The notes: a model not told the origin generated them from the sequence alone. DNA of 64,000 bases from CADEED01 sp043747875 (GCA_043747875.1 JAYTOI010000056.1:1-64000), one strand, 5' to 3'. Numbered from the stretch's first letter, positions 17,549-33,730 are shown. Made by a program: numbers and translations.

Positions 17549-18798
17549 TGGCCCACCGCGGCGGCGCCTTTCTCGCCGGTGAGATCCAGGCGCGCGAAGC
17601 GCTCCATGCCGAAGCCGGCGATGAGCGGATGGTTGGTGCCCGTGGCCACTGTCTGGCTCATCGTTTTTCCGGCGATCGGCGTCGCCTTGAACCCATATGT
17701 GCCCCAGCCGGCGTCGAGGAAGAATCCGTCGCAGGGTGTCGTCCCCATGATGGGAGCGAAGTCCGGCGTCATGTCCGCCATGCCTGCCCACTGCCGGTTC
17801 ACCTTCACCTGCGATAGAAATGGAAACAGGTCGAGCATGTGCGCCGCGAGCCCTTCGGCGAAATCCAGCGTCGAGCGCGTGGAGTGCAGCTCGTGCGGAT
17901 CGAGCGCGGCGCCCATGACGAGTTCGCCGCGCGCGCTCTGCGACACGTAGGCATGCAGCGAACTCGATACGACGATGGGATCGAGCCAGGGCTTGAGCGG
18001 CTCCGACACCATGGCCTGCAGCGGATGGATGGTCAGCGGCGAGTCGAGCCCTATCATTGTGAGCACCCGGGGCGTGCCCCCGGCCACTGCACACAGCACG
18101 CGTTTCGTGGCGATGTGGCCGCGCGACGTGCGCACGCCCGCCACCGCGCCGTCGCGCACCTCGATGCCGAGAACCTCGGTGTTCTGGTGGATCTCGACGC
18201 CGCGCGCATCCGCGCCGCGCGCGTAGCCCCAGGCCACCGCATCATGGCGCGCGATGGCGCCCGGCGCGTGATACAGGGCGCCCAGGATGGGTGAATGGCC
18301 GCCGCACTCGAGGTCGATCTGCGGCACGGATCGCTTCACGAACGCCGCGTCCACCAGCTCCGAGCGCACGCCGAAATGTTTGTTGACCTCGGCGCGCCAG
18401 CGCGCGGTGCGCAGGTCGGCGTCCGAGTGCGCCAGCGTGAAGTGCCCGCGCGTGGAGTAGAACAGGTTGAGGCCGAGCTCCTCCGAGAGGCTCTCCCAGA
18501 GCTTCAGGCTCGCGTCGTAGAATCGCACGCCCTCGGGCGTGAGGTAGTTCGAGCGGATGATCGTGGTGTTGCGCGCGGTGTTGCCACCGCCGAGATAGCC
18601 CTTCTCGAGCACGGCGATGTCGCGGATGCCATGCTCGCGCGCCAGGTAGTAAGCCGCAGCGAGCCCGTGACCGCCGCCGCCGATGATCACGACGTCGTAG
18701 CCGTCCGCGAGGCGCGCGGGTTCGCGGAACATCCGCGGTTCCGGATGGCGGCGGCGCAGCGCGCGCCGCAGCGCGAGCTTCACGAGGCGATGGGGCAT
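17545..18798 (-). CDS. mgdA: N-methylglutamate dehydrogenase subunit A (SoxB-like FAD subunit)
   Basis: 417 residues of the D-amino acid oxidase/SoxB fold. YDVVIIGGGGHGLAAAYYLA is the FAD-binding Rossmann motif, GGGNTARNTTIIRSNYL the flavin-attachment region of SoxB-like proteins, and the C-terminus carries GWGTYGFKATP. The ~30-residue basic N-terminal extension before the FAD motif is also found in known MgdA/SoxB proteins and supports this start. First gene of an operon in which all eight genes overlap or nearly touch; it faces the regulator at 18894. Confidence 0.9.
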   Translation of the reverse strand: MPHRLVKLALRRALRRRHPEPRMFREPARLADGYDVVIIGGGGHGLAAAYYLAREHGIRDIAVLEKGYLGGGNTARNTTIIRSNYLTPEGVRFYDASLKLWESLSEELGLNLFYSTRGHFTLAHSDADLRTARWRAEVNKHFGVRSELVDAAFVKRSVPQIDLECGGHSPILGALYHAPGAIARHDAVAWGYARGADARGVEIHQNTEVLGIEVRDGAVAGVRTSRGHIATKRVLCAVAGGTPRVLTMIGLDSPLTIHPLQAMVSEPLKPWLDPIVVSSSLHAYVSQSARGELVMGAALDPHELHSTRSTLDFAEGLAAHMLDLFPFLSQVKVNRQWAGMADMTPDFAPIMGTTPCDGFFLDAGWGTYGFKATPIAGKTMSQTVATGTNHPLIAGFGMERFARLDLTGEKGAAAVGH

Positions 18799-18893
18799 CG
18801 AGAGGCGATTTGCATAGCAGTAAATTTAGTTGCACACCGATAACATGGGCCCGCGCGCATCGTCAACGGGGTGCATGAGATAAGGAGTCGGTT
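18799..18893. promoter_or_regulatory. Divergent promoter region of the methylamine operon and its regulator
   Basis: The 95 bases between mgdA and the XRE-cupin gene include an AT-rich island unusual for this DNA, with the palindrome TAAATTTA at 18820-18827 flanked by TGCA blocks on both sides. This is a plausible operator for the divergent regulator. I cannot define -35/-10 boxes with confidence. Confidence 0.45.
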
Positions 18894-19535
18894 ATGACAA
18901 AGAAGGCCCGCCCTCGCGGCGCCGGCCAGGCCCCCGCCGCCGGGAATCCGGCCGCGGGCAGTGTCGCGCGCCAGGTCGGCACCGCGGCGCGGCGGCTGCG
19001 CGCGTCGATGGGGCTCACGCTGGGCGAAGTCGCGACGCGCTCGAACGTGAGCGCCGCGATGCTGAGCCGGCTCGAGAACGGCGACGTGTCGCCCAGCCTC
19101 GAGACACTCGGTGCGTTGACCGGGGCACTCGGTGTGCCGCTGTCGAGCCTGTTCGGCGACGTCGGCAAACCGCGCGGCGGCGCGCAGCACGTGCCGAAGG
19201 GACAGGGCCTCGAGGTCGTGCGCCGCGGCACCAAGCGCGGCCACACGTATCACCTGCTCGCGGCCGATCGCGGTCCACGCCGCGCATTCGAGCCGTTCCT
19301 CGTCACCCTCAACGACAAGAGCGAGGTGTTCCCCGGGTTCGAGCATCCGGGCATCGAGTTCATCTACTTGTTAGACGGCTCGCTCACCTACCGGCACGGC
19401 GACGAGACCCATCTGCTCAAGGCCGGCGACGCGCTCACGTTCGCCGGCGAAGTGCCGCACGGGCCGGAAAAGCTGCTCAAGACCCCGATCCGCATGCTGT
19501 CGATCATCATCTACGCAGAACCCGAACACACCTGA
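18894..19535 (+). CDS. XRE-family transcriptional regulator with C-terminal cupin
   Basis: 213 residues: an Ala/Gly-rich N-terminal arm, a helix-turn-helix (about 25-85, with LTLGEVATRSNVSAAMLSRLE), then a cupin domain (about 140-205, HPGIEFIYLLDGSL and HLLKAGDALTF). Ribosome binding site AAGGAG precedes the ATG. This two-domain type (PuuR-like) often senses a small amine or amino acid in the cupin and controls neighbouring catabolic genes. Being divergent from mgdA, it is the obvious candidate regulator of methylamine use. Confidence 0.88.
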   Translation: MTKKARPRGAGQAPAAGNPAAGSVARQVGTAARRLRASMGLTLGEVATRSNVSAAMLSRLENGDVSPSLETLGALTGALGVPLSSLFGDVGKPRGGAQHVPKGQGLEVVRRGTKRGHTYHLLAADRGPRRAFEPFLVTLNDKSEVFPGFEHPGIEFIYLLDGSLTYRHGDETHLLKAGDALTFAGEVPHGPEKLLKTPIRMLSIIIYAEPEHT

Positions 19536-19820
19536 ACCCCGAGATCGGCGGCTTGTGCTGCTTTTTCATTTCCTGCGGCTCGTCTCGAGCGCGGCATCGA
19601 GGCCAGCCATTTTCCAGCGAGACGTCGCAGGCTCACCACTGAAGACGCTGCAGCCGGACTGCGATGCGCTGCAATCGGGGACTCGCAAGCACTTTCGTGC
19701 GACGCGCACGCCCGCGTCGCGCGTGGCGGTCGCGCGAAAGTTGTTAGGCCTCTTTCTTGCAAGAATCGGCTCGTTGCGCACCGCGATAAAGTTGCCCGTG
19801 GCCGTGATTTCGGGCGTAGG

Positions 19821-21242
19821 ATGTCGCGGACCACTGGAGGCAGCTTGATACCAGCCAATACGGCCGCGACCGCTACCGCGCCTGTGACTCACGTGCGCCA
19901 CCCTCCCGGCAGCCAGGGTCTGCCCGTCATCGGTTGTCTGCTGCCCTTCCTGCGCAATCCCATGGAAGCGATCACGAGCGTCGCGCGCACGTACGGCGGC
20001 ATCGCCCGGGTGCTGATCCGCGGAAAATACCTCTACGTCGTGTCCGATCCCGAGATGCTGCGCGAAATGCTCATCACGCATCGGCAGAAATACATGAAGA
20101 ACGTGCGCTATCGGCACTACCAGGCCCTGCTCGGCCAGGGTCTGCTGCTGTCGGAGGCCGCGGAGTGGCGGCGCCAGCGCGTCATCACCCAACCCGCGTT
20201 CAAGCCGGACGCCATCGATGCGCAAGTCGGCTGGATGAGCGCGCTCACCGAAGACTTTCTGCGCCGCTGGGACACCCACGCGAGCCGCGGCGACACGATC
20301 GACGTCGAGCCCGAGTTCGGACGACTCGCGCAGCTGCTGTCGGGTCGCTACCTGCTCGGCGAGGCGTTCGACGAGATCCGCGAGGAGTTCTGCGTCATCG
20401 CAGCCGACATCAAGCGGCACTGGCCGCAGGCGCCACGCAACATCGTGCGCGCATTCCTGCCGCAGTCGAAGCGCAAGCTCGCCCGGTTCGATGCGGCCAT
20501 CGCCGCGCTGGACGCGTGCCTGCTGCGGTTCATCGCCCGTCAGCGCGCTTCCGATTTCGCGAACTGCGGCGTGTTGACGCGCCTGGTCGCCTCGAGCCGC
20601 GCGGACGGCGCGGAATTCGACGACCGCGCGCTGCGCGACCAGGTGTCCACGTTGTTCTTCGCGGGCCACGAGACCTCCGCCACCGCGCTGTGCTGGATCC
20701 ACTGGGCGCTGTCGCGGCACGTCGAGATCCGGGCGCGCGTGCAACGCGAGGTGGCCGACGTGCTCGGCGGACGCCGCCCGACGGCCGCGGATCTCGAGAA
20801 GCTCGTCTACACCACGCAGGTCATCGAAGAGTCGCTGCGGCTGCATTCGCCGATTCATTCCATTTCGCGCGTCGCGCTCGCCGACAACACCGTCGGTGGC
20901 TATCACGTGCCCGCGGGCGCGACGGTGTGCATTTCGATGTATGCCGTCCACCGGCTCGCGCACCTGTGGCCCGATCCGGAGGTCTTCAACCCGGCGCGCT
21001 TCGAGCCCGAGCAGGTGGCGGCGCGCTCGCGCTTCGCCTATCTACCGTTCGCGGCCGGCCATCGCAATTGCATCGGCGCGGGCCAGGCCTTGCTCGAGCT
21101 CAAGATGATCGTCGCCCAGCTGGCGCAGCGGTACACGCTCGATCTCGCGCCGAAGCAGAAGATAGAGCCCGCTCCCGGCACCACGATGTATCCGCGCTAC
21201 GGCATGCGCATGACCATCCGCCCGGTGCAGGGGTCCGCATGA
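19821..21242 (+). CDS. Cytochrome P450
   Basis: 473 residues with all P450 signatures: oxygen-binding I-helix FAGHETSA, the ExxR motif EESLR, a PxRF-like NPARFEPE, and the heme-binding loop FAAGHRNCIGAG with the cysteine ligand. No membrane anchor, so a soluble bacterial-type enzyme. The ATG at 19821 has no clear ribosome binding site; a TTG at 19845, preceded by GGAGG, is a good alternative start that removes eight residues. It overlaps the downstream methyltransferase by ATGA, so the two probably act on one product. Redox partners are not encoded here and the substrate is unknown. Confidence 0.93.
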   Translation: MSRTTGGSLIPANTAATATAPVTHVRHPPGSQGLPVIGCLLPFLRNPMEAITSVARTYGGIARVLIRGKYLYVVSDPEMLREMLITHRQKYMKNVRYRHYQALLGQGLLLSEAAEWRRQRVITQPAFKPDAIDAQVGWMSALTEDFLRRWDTHASRGDTIDVEPEFGRLAQLLSGRYLLGEAFDEIREEFCVIAADIKRHWPQAPRNIVRAFLPQSKRKLARFDAAIAALDACLLRFIARQRASDFANCGVLTRLVASSRADGAEFDDRALRDQVSTLFFAGHETSATALCWIHWALSRHVEIRARVQREVADVLGGRRPTAADLEKLVYTTQVIEESLRLHSPIHSISRVALADNTVGGYHVPAGATVCISMYAVHRLAHLWPDPEVFNPARFEPEQVAARSRFAYLPFAAGHRNCIGAGQALLELKMIVAQLAQRYTLDLAPKQKIEPAPGTTMYPRYGMRMTIRPVQGSA

Positions 21243-21994
21243 ACGCGCCCGCGGTCTCGCGCGGCGAGCAGGCACGGCAGTTCTACAACGCGGCGGCCAC
21301 GACTTCGACGGGCTTCTCGTTCATGAACTACGGCTTCGCGCCGCTGGGTGCGGAGCTCGCGACGTCCGAAGAGCCCGAGCGCTACTGCCTGCAGCTCTAC
21401 CGCCGGTTGGTGGACCAGGTCTCCATCCGTGGCCGGCGCGTCGTGGAGGTGAGCTCCGGTCGCGGCGGCGGCGGCGCGCACATCGCGCGCACGTATGAAC
21501 CCGCGGATTACCTGGGCATCGACATCAGCGAGGAAAACGTACGGCTGGCAACCGACCGGTTCGGCGGCATCGCGAACCTGCGTTACCTGGTCGGCAATGC
21601 GGAATCGCTGCCGATTCCATCGCATACCGTCGACGCGCTGGTGAATGTCGAGGCCTCGCATCTATACGACGACCCGGCGGCCTTTTTCGCCCAGGCGCGT
21701 CGCGTACTCGTGCCGGGCGGCAAGTTCTGCCACGCCGACCTGTGCTGGAAGGATAAGGATCCCGAGCAACTCATCAGCGCCGCGGGGTTCACGATCGAAT
21801 CCGCCGAAGACATCACCGCGCACGTGTTGCAGGCGCTGACGCTGGATTCCGCGCGCCGCGAGGCCATCGTCGCGACGTTTCCGCTTGCATTGCAGAAAGA
21901 TTTCCGCGATTGGTCGGGGGTCAAGGGATATCGGGCGTATCAACGCCTCGAGGCCGGTGAGTGGGTTTATCGCGCGATCATCGCCCGCGCGTAA
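21239..21994 (+). CDS. SAM-dependent methyltransferase
   Basis: 251 residues of the class I fold: motif I VVEVSSGRGGGGAHIA, motif II GIDISEENV, then NAESLPIPSHTVDALVNVEASHLY. The early FMNYGFAPLG segment resembles O-methyltransferases of the type acting on phenolphthiotriol/polyketide-like lipids. The start overlaps the P450 stop (ATGA). Together they look like a small tailoring unit for a secondary metabolite or lipid. The stop codon lies inside repeat copy B. Confidence 0.85.
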   Translation: MNAPAVSRGEQARQFYNAAATTSTGFSFMNYGFAPLGAELATSEEPERYCLQLYRRLVDQVSIRGRRVVEVSSGRGGGGAHIARTYEPADYLGIDISEENVRLATDRFGGIANLRYLVGNAESLPIPSHTVDALVNVEASHLYDDPAAFFAQARRVLVPGGKFCHADLCWKDKDPEQLISAAGFTIESAEDITAHVLQALTLDSARREAIVATFPLALQKDFRDWSGVKGYRAYQRLEAGEWVYRAIIARA

Positions 21995-22034
21995 TGGGGA
22001 CACTCCCCATTTGCTGGCAAAAAGGGACAGACCT
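21991..22034. repeat. Stem-loop repeat (REP-like), copy B
   Basis: AATGGGG-ACACT-CCCCATT stem-loop followed by TGCTGGCAAAAAGGGACAGACC, nearly the same as copy A at 9491-9530. A matching block in reverse orientation (GAGGTCTGTCCCCATTTGCTAG) lies at 22242-22263. The intergenic stretch is thus bracketed by inverted copies. Confidence 0.65.
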
Positions 22035-22106
22035 GAAGGGATGGAAATGACGATGGGCCGATGAAGTCGCCTCCGTCGCCGTTTGGCGCCTGTCAGTGAC
22101 GAAATG

Positions 22107-22183
22107 AGGGGACAGATCCTTTTATTGATCAAGCGACGAGCCACAGCCGTGCCTCGACAGATCAATAAATAGATCTGTCCCCT
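22107..22183. repeat. Large imperfect inverted repeat (hairpin) in the 22.1 kb intergenic region
   Basis: Left arm 22107-22130 (AGGGGACAGATC ... TTATTGATC) and right arm 22160-22183 (GATCAATAA ... GATCTGTCCCCT) pair over 24 bases with two mismatches around a 29-base loop. With the flanking copies at 21991 and 22242 it forms a nested ~270-base palindromic element with no coding capacity. The GGGGACAGATC core is the kind of sequence mobilised by REP-associated (RAYT) transposases; no transposase gene is in the window. Confidence 0.7.
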
Positions 22184-22241
22184 TTTTTCTGAAGCCGATC
22201 GAGCGCGGGAGATTTGCTCCACGCCCGTTTGCAAACTCGTT

Positions 22242-22263
22242 GAGGTCTGTCCCCATTTGCTAG
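22242..22263. repeat. Inverted partner of repeat copy B
   Basis: GAGGTCTGTCCCCATTTGC is the reverse complement of the end of copy B (GCAAA plus GGGGACAGACC). It ends ten bases before the start of the oxoprolinase gene, so it lies in that gene's leader. Confidence 0.6.
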
Positions 22264-22272
22264 GCTCTAATC

Positions 22273-25901
<3,629 letters not shown>

Positions 25902-25905
<4 letters not shown>

Positions 25906-27161
25906 GCGCGGCCCCGCCACAGCGGATCGCGCTCGCGAGTCTCGCGGGCACCGCGCTCGAATACTACGACTTCGCGGTGTACAACACGCTGGCCGCGCTG
26001 GTGTTCAACCAGCTGTTCTTCCCGTCGGTCGATCCGCGCACCGGCATCCTGCTGTCGTTCGGCACCTACTGGCTGGGCTATCTATCGCGGCCGCTGGGCG
26101 GTGCGCTGTTCGGTCACCTCGGCGACCGCCGCGGCCGCCGCTTCGTGCTGGTCATCACGCTGCTGATGATGGGCTCCGCGACGACGGCCATCGGCCTGCT
26201 GCCTGACTACTCGCAGATCGGCGTATGGGCACCGATCCTGCTGGTGATGCTGCGCTTCGTGCAGGGCGTCGCGCTGGGCGGCGAATGGGCGGGCGCAGTC
26301 CTGCTGTCGATGGAGCACGGCGAGGATACGCGCCGCGGACGCAACACCGCATGGGCGCAGATGGGGCCGTCGACGGGCGTGCTGGTCGCGACTGGCTTCA
26401 TCGCGCTGATCACCTGGCTCATCCCGCGGGAAGACTTGCTGGCCTGGGGCTGGCGGCTGCCGCTGCTGGCGAGCGTCGTGCTGGTCGGCTTCGGCCTGTG
26501 GCTGCGCATGGGCGTTCCGGAGACGCCGCAGTTTCGCGCGCTCGAAGCGCAGGCCTCGCGCTCTCGCGCGCCGCTCGGCGAGGTGCTGCGCGCACATCGG
26601 CGCGCGCTGTTGATCGCGGGCGGATCGCGCTTTGGACCGGACGTGATGTATTCGCTGATCACGGCGTTCCTGCTGACGTACATCACGCGCGAGCTCGCGC
26701 TATCCCGCACGCTGGCCACCACCGCGCTCGCGATCGGCGCCGCGTGCAACGTGGTCTGCGTCTTCGCCGCCGGTAGTTTGTCGGATCGCTTCGGCCGGCG
26801 GGCGGTGTACGCCGCCGGGGCGGTTGCCGCGGCACTGTGGCTGTGGGCGCTGTTTCCGATGCTGGATTCGCGCTCCGGGCCCGCGATCACGCTGGCCATC
26901 GTCAGCGGGCTGTCCATTCACGCCTTCATGTACGGCCCGCAGGGCGCGTTCATCACCGAGCAGTTTCCCGCGCGTGTGCGCTATGCGGGCGCTTCGGTGG
27001 CGTACACCCTCGCCGGCGTGTTCGCGGGCGGCATCGCGCCGCTGGCGTTCACGGCGTTGTTCGGTAAATACGGCAACACGTCGGTGATCGTGTGGTATGC
27101 GACCGCGGCGCTGTGCATCACCGCAATTGCGCTCTGGAGCGCACGGCCGCCACGCCCCTGA
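25902..27161 (+). CDS. MFS permease of the metabolite:proton symporter (MHS) type
   Basis: 419 residues with 12 predicted membrane helices. The MHS signatures are clear: LEYYDFAVYN in helix 1, RPLGGALFGHLGDRRGRR in loop 2-3, and RFVQGVALGGEWAGA. Relatives carry organic acids, betaines or shikimate. It overlaps the oxoprolinase gene and is probably co-transcribed with it. The stop codon lies in the stem-loop shared with the convergent kinase gene. Confidence 0.88.
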
Positions 27162-27181
27162 ACCAGGGCCCGGTGGTCAGG
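27157..27181. terminator. Possible bidirectional stem-loop between convergent genes
   Basis: CCTGA-A-CCA and TGG-TCAGG pair around GGGCCCGG with one bulged base, spanning the ends of the MHS permease and the convergent kinase gene. There is no T-run, so this is only a candidate. Confidence 0.3.
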
Positions 27182-29420
27182 CTTTCGGACCCTTCGCAAT
27201 CTCCTCGCGCAGCGCCTCGATCTGCGCCGGCTTCACGAGGTACGCGTCGAACCCGGACTCCATGCCCTGCGCCACGTCCCGCTGCGAGCCGTAGCCCGAC
27301 ATCGCGATGAGACGGATCGATGCTCCGCGCTGCGCGCGCACCGCGCGCGCGACTTCGAAGCCGCTCATTCCAGGCAATCCTACGTCGACGAACGCGACGG
27401 TGATGCGCGGATCGCCACAGAGCAACGCGAGGCCGGCGGGGCCATCGGCCGCTTCGTAGACCTGCTGTTCCTCGAGCTCGAGCAGCATGCGCAGACTCAT
27501 GCGCATGTCTTCGTTGTCCTCGATCAGCCCAACGTGGCAGCCCAGGTGCGCCGCGGATTGCGCGCCCTGGGTAGTCAGGATGGCCGGTGGCTCGACGGCC
27601 GGCAGGCGCACGATGAACGTGGCGCCGCAGCCACCGCCGGCGCTCTGCGCCGCGACACTGCCACCGTGCAGCTCGGTCAAACGCCGCACGAGAGTGAGGC
27701 CGATGCCGAGCCCGCCCTGCGAGCGGTCGAGCGCGCGCGCGCCTTGCACGAACAGGTCGAAGGCGCGCGGCAGCAATTCGGCGTCGAGCCCGATGCCGGT
27801 ATCGGCGACCACCAGCACCGCGTCGCCGGCCTCGCGGCGTGTGCGCACAGTGACGGACCCGCCAGCCGGCGTGTACTTGAGCGCATTGGTCATGAGATTG
27901 CCGATCACCTGCTCGATGCGCGTCGCGTCCGCGAATATCCAGGCGGGCTCGAGCGAGACCTCCAGTGCATGATCGCCGACGCGCCCCAGGTTCCGCAGGC
28001 CCGCGATGGACGCCTCCACCGCCGCCGCGAGATCGAGCGGCGCGCGTGTCAACGAGATCTTGCCGAGGATCACACGGCCGGCGTCGAGCAGGTCGTCCGT
28101 CATGCGCGTCAGGTGGCGTGCCTGGCGCGTGATGATGGAGATTGCGGACGCCGTGCCGGCATCGAGCGATGCGCGCTTGTGCTCCAGCAACTGCGAGGCG
28201 TTGTTGATCGCGGCGATCGGGTTGCGCAGCTCGTGCCCGAGCATCGCCAGAAACTCGTCCTTCGCCTTGCTGGCGCTCTCGGCCGAGAGGCGGGCCTCGC
28301 GCTCGCGCTGGAACGAAGCCTCGCGTTCGTCGTGCGCCTTCGCGAGCGCGACCGCGACGCGCTGCACCTCCGCGAGCCGGGTGCGCGGCCGCGATGGCGC
28401 CTCGCCCCGGCCGACGCGCGCCGCGCTCTGCTCGAGCTCGCTCATCGGCGAGACGATGGTCCGGCCGACGAGCGTGGCGGCGATCAGGCCTAGCAAGACC
28501 GACGCCACCACCGCGCCGCCCAATACGACGTACGACCGCACCACGGGTCCGTCGACCGACTGAGTGGGAATGCCGATGGCCGCGGACCAGCCCGAAAACG
28601 CAGAGCGGCGGAAAACGGTGTAGACGGACATGCCCTCCAGTGTTTTTGTGACATCGCCGCCGCGATTCACACCAGTCTGCAGCATCTTTCCCAGTCCCGG
28701 TGCCGCCGGCCGTCCGACTGACTGCTGCTGGTTGAGCGAGCGCGCCACCACATTGTGATGGCGGTCGAAGATGCCGATGACACCTTCGCGCGCCATGTTC
28801 TCGAGGTCGAGCAGCTCGAGGAAGTATTCCGGGCGCAGCACCGCGGAGATGACGTACCGCACCTCCTCGTCGCGGAAGTACGGCACCAGCACCACGACCG
28901 CGTATCGATCGATCACTGGCGCGTACCTCACCTCTCCAACGAGCGGCTCATGGGTGCGGAAAACATCTGCGATCAATTGTCGCGACTGAATGCCCGGCAG
29001 CGTTGCGTTCTCGGGCAGCTGCGCGTTCATGACGTGACGATCCGCATCCATGACGACCACGTTCAGCCAGCCCGGCCGGCGTGCGAGCAGCTCATTGGCC
29101 TCTTCGCGCAGCCCGGCGAAATCCTCGCGCGCGAGACGCGGGCTGGCCGCGAGCGCGTCGAGCGTGGCGATGGTGCTCTTGAGCTCGGCATCCACGGCAC
29201 TCACCAGCGCGAACATGGTGTCTTCGCTCACACGCAGCAGATCGGCCTTCTGCTGGCGCGCGCTGGAGAGCAGGAGCGCGCAGGAGAGCAACGCGACCGG
29301 CAGCATCCCCGCGACGGCGACCAGGAATACGCGCCGCTCCAGCGTACCGAGCGCGAATCGGCGCGGTCGCGGGCCGGTGGTGGAAGAGTTGGTCGAGTGA
29401 TCGGGGTGGGCGGCCGGCAT
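27177..29420 (-). CDS. Membrane hybrid histidine kinase (Cache-HAMP-HisKA-HATPase-REC)
   Basis: 747 residues. A first membrane helix (about 28-52) is followed by an extracytoplasmic sensor domain of the double-Cache type (about 55-290), a second helix (about 300-322) and a HAMP-like region. Then come HisKA (His in LGHELRNPI), HATPase_c (G1 DTGIGL, G2 GGLGIGLTL) and a C-terminal receiver (Asp in VAFVDVGLPGM). The receiver has no output domain. It is divergent from another hybrid kinase at 29673, and the ~250 bases between them must hold both promoters. Confidence 0.88.
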   Translation of the reverse strand: MPAAHPDHSTNSSTTGPRPRRFALGTLERRVFLVAVAGMLPVALLSCALLLSSARQQKADLLRVSEDTMFALVSAVDAELKSTIATLDALAASPRLAREDFAGLREEANELLARRPGWLNVVVMDADRHVMNAQLPENATLPGIQSRQLIADVFRTHEPLVGEVRYAPVIDRYAVVVLVPYFRDEEVRYVISAVLRPEYFLELLDLENMAREGVIGIFDRHHNVVARSLNQQQSVGRPAAPGLGKMLQTGVNRGGDVTKTLEGMSVYTVFRRSAFSGWSAAIGIPTQSVDGPVVRSYVVLGGAVVASVLLGLIAATLVGRTIVSPMSELEQSAARVGRGEAPSRPRTRLAEVQRVAVALAKAHDEREASFQREREARLSAESASKAKDEFLAMLGHELRNPIAAINNASQLLEHKRASLDAGTASAISIITRQARHLTRMTDDLLDAGRVILGKISLTRAPLDLAAAVEASIAGLRNLGRVGDHALEVSLEPAWIFADATRIEQVIGNLMTNALKYTPAGGSVTVRTRREAGDAVLVVADTGIGLDAELLPRAFDLFVQGARALDRSQGGLGIGLTLVRRLTELHGGSVAAQSAGGGCGATFIVRLPAVEPPAILTTQGAQSAAHLGCHVGLIEDNEDMRMSLRMLLELEEQQVYEAADGPAGLALLCGDPRITVAFVDVGLPGMSGFEVARAVRAQRGASIRLIAMSGYGSQRDVAQGMESGFDAYLVKPAQIEALREEIAKGPKA

Positions 29421-29672
29421 TTCCTAACAGCGTTCCATTTTTGGAAGCGCGCTCTGGCGGAATCGTCCTACAAGTTCTGGCGGTCAGGGCGCGTGGCAAT
29501 CGTTAGAATGCCGGCTCGCGCAGGAGCGTCTCGTCCACATGTCCACGGCAATTCCAACAGAACGGGTCGGCAGCATACCGCGCCCGCGCTCGCTCATCGA
29601 ATCAATCCAGCGCGTGGCCGGCACTGCGCTTGCCAGAAAAAACCCCGCGCCGCCCGCAGCCACCGACAGATC

Positions 29673-33011
<3,339 letters not shown>

Positions 33012-33070
33012 AGGGGCAGATCTGTCTGCCAGGCGCTTCCCACGCGGGCGGCGCTCCTTCGCCGCCCGCG
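33012..33070 (+). terminator. Stem-loops after the multi-PAS kinase gene
   Basis: Just after the stop, AGGGGCAGATCTGTCTGCC (33012-33030) repeats the GGGG(A)CAGATC core of the 22.1 kb element. A perfect 11-bp stem CGCGGGCGGCG/CGCCGCCCGCG with a 6-base loop follows at 33043-33070. No T-run follows, so intrinsic termination is uncertain. The rest of the gap to 33256 holds nothing I can support. Confidence 0.4.
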
Positions 33071-33256
33071 TCGCGTCAACGCGTTGCGAGCTCGCGTTCC
33101 TCGCCGCCATGGCCGTCACCATCCTTGTGGCGCCCGAGATGGCAATACACAGGCGATGCTCGGCGCCGCATGTGTCGGAACCATGACGGACTCGCTACGC
33201 GTGCGTGACGCGCGGCCGCGGCGCTCGTAAGATCGTGCGTCACGCCTGGAGGCCCC

Positions 33257-33730
33257 ATGAACAAGCTTCTCGCCCTGTGCGCTTTTCTGTCGTTCGCCGC
33301 CGTGGCATACGCCGCCGAGCCGCCGAAGGACGCCATGCCGCCACCCGGCTTCGATGCCGCGCTGGCCGGAAAGCTCGGCGCGGATGAACATGGCATGAGG
33401 TCGTACGTGCTCGTGATCCTCAAGACCGGGCCGAACAAGCATGCCGACGCCGCGGAGCGCGCCGAGATCTTCAAGGGCCACTTCGCGAACATGGGCCGCC
33501 TCGCGGGCGAGGGAAAGCTCGCGGTCGCGGGGCCGCTCGACGGCGTCGACGGATGGCGCGGGCTGTTCATCCTCGTCGCGCAGGACGTCGACGAGGCGAA
33601 GCAGATCGCCGAATCCGACCCGGTGCTGAAGAGCGGTGAAATGACCGCGGAGTACCACAAGTTTTTCAGCTCGGCGGCGCTGATGCAGGTGAACGAAACG
33701 CACGGGAAGATCGCCCGAAAAAGCTTCTGA
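33257..33730 (+). CDS. Secreted YciI-like protein
   Basis: 157 residues with a clear signal peptide (MNKLLALCAFLSFAAVAYA). The mature part has the dimeric ferredoxin-like pattern of the YciI family: YVLVILKTGPNK, FKGHFANMGRLAGEGKLAVAGPL and LFILVAQDVDEAKQIAESDP. The ribosome binding site GGAGG supports the ATG. YciI domains usually are small cytosolic enzymes or subunits; an exported version is less common. Its function is unknown. Confidence 0.82.
   Translation: MNKLLALCAFLSFAAVAYAAEPPKDAMPPPGFDAALAGKLGADEHGMRSYVLVILKTGPNKHADAAERAEIFKGHFANMGRLAGEGKLAVAGPLDGVDGWRGLFILVAQDVDEAKQIAESDPVLKSGEMTAEYHKFFSSAALMQVNETHGKIARKSF

Noticed and set aside
14394..18798. Plain sarcosine oxidase operon (soxBDAG)
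   Set aside because: The genes are coupled to gmaS and mgsABC and the delta subunit lacks CPYCG, which fits N-methylglutamate dehydrogenase better.
28755..29672. Long upstream extension of the multi-PAS kinase frame
   Set aside because: It is antisense to the N-terminal half of the divergent kinase, whose protein sequence is clearly real.
33076..33174. 31-codon minus-strand ORF with HKDGDGHGGEE
   Set aside because: EF-hand-like by chance wording only; no ribosome binding site and too short to support.
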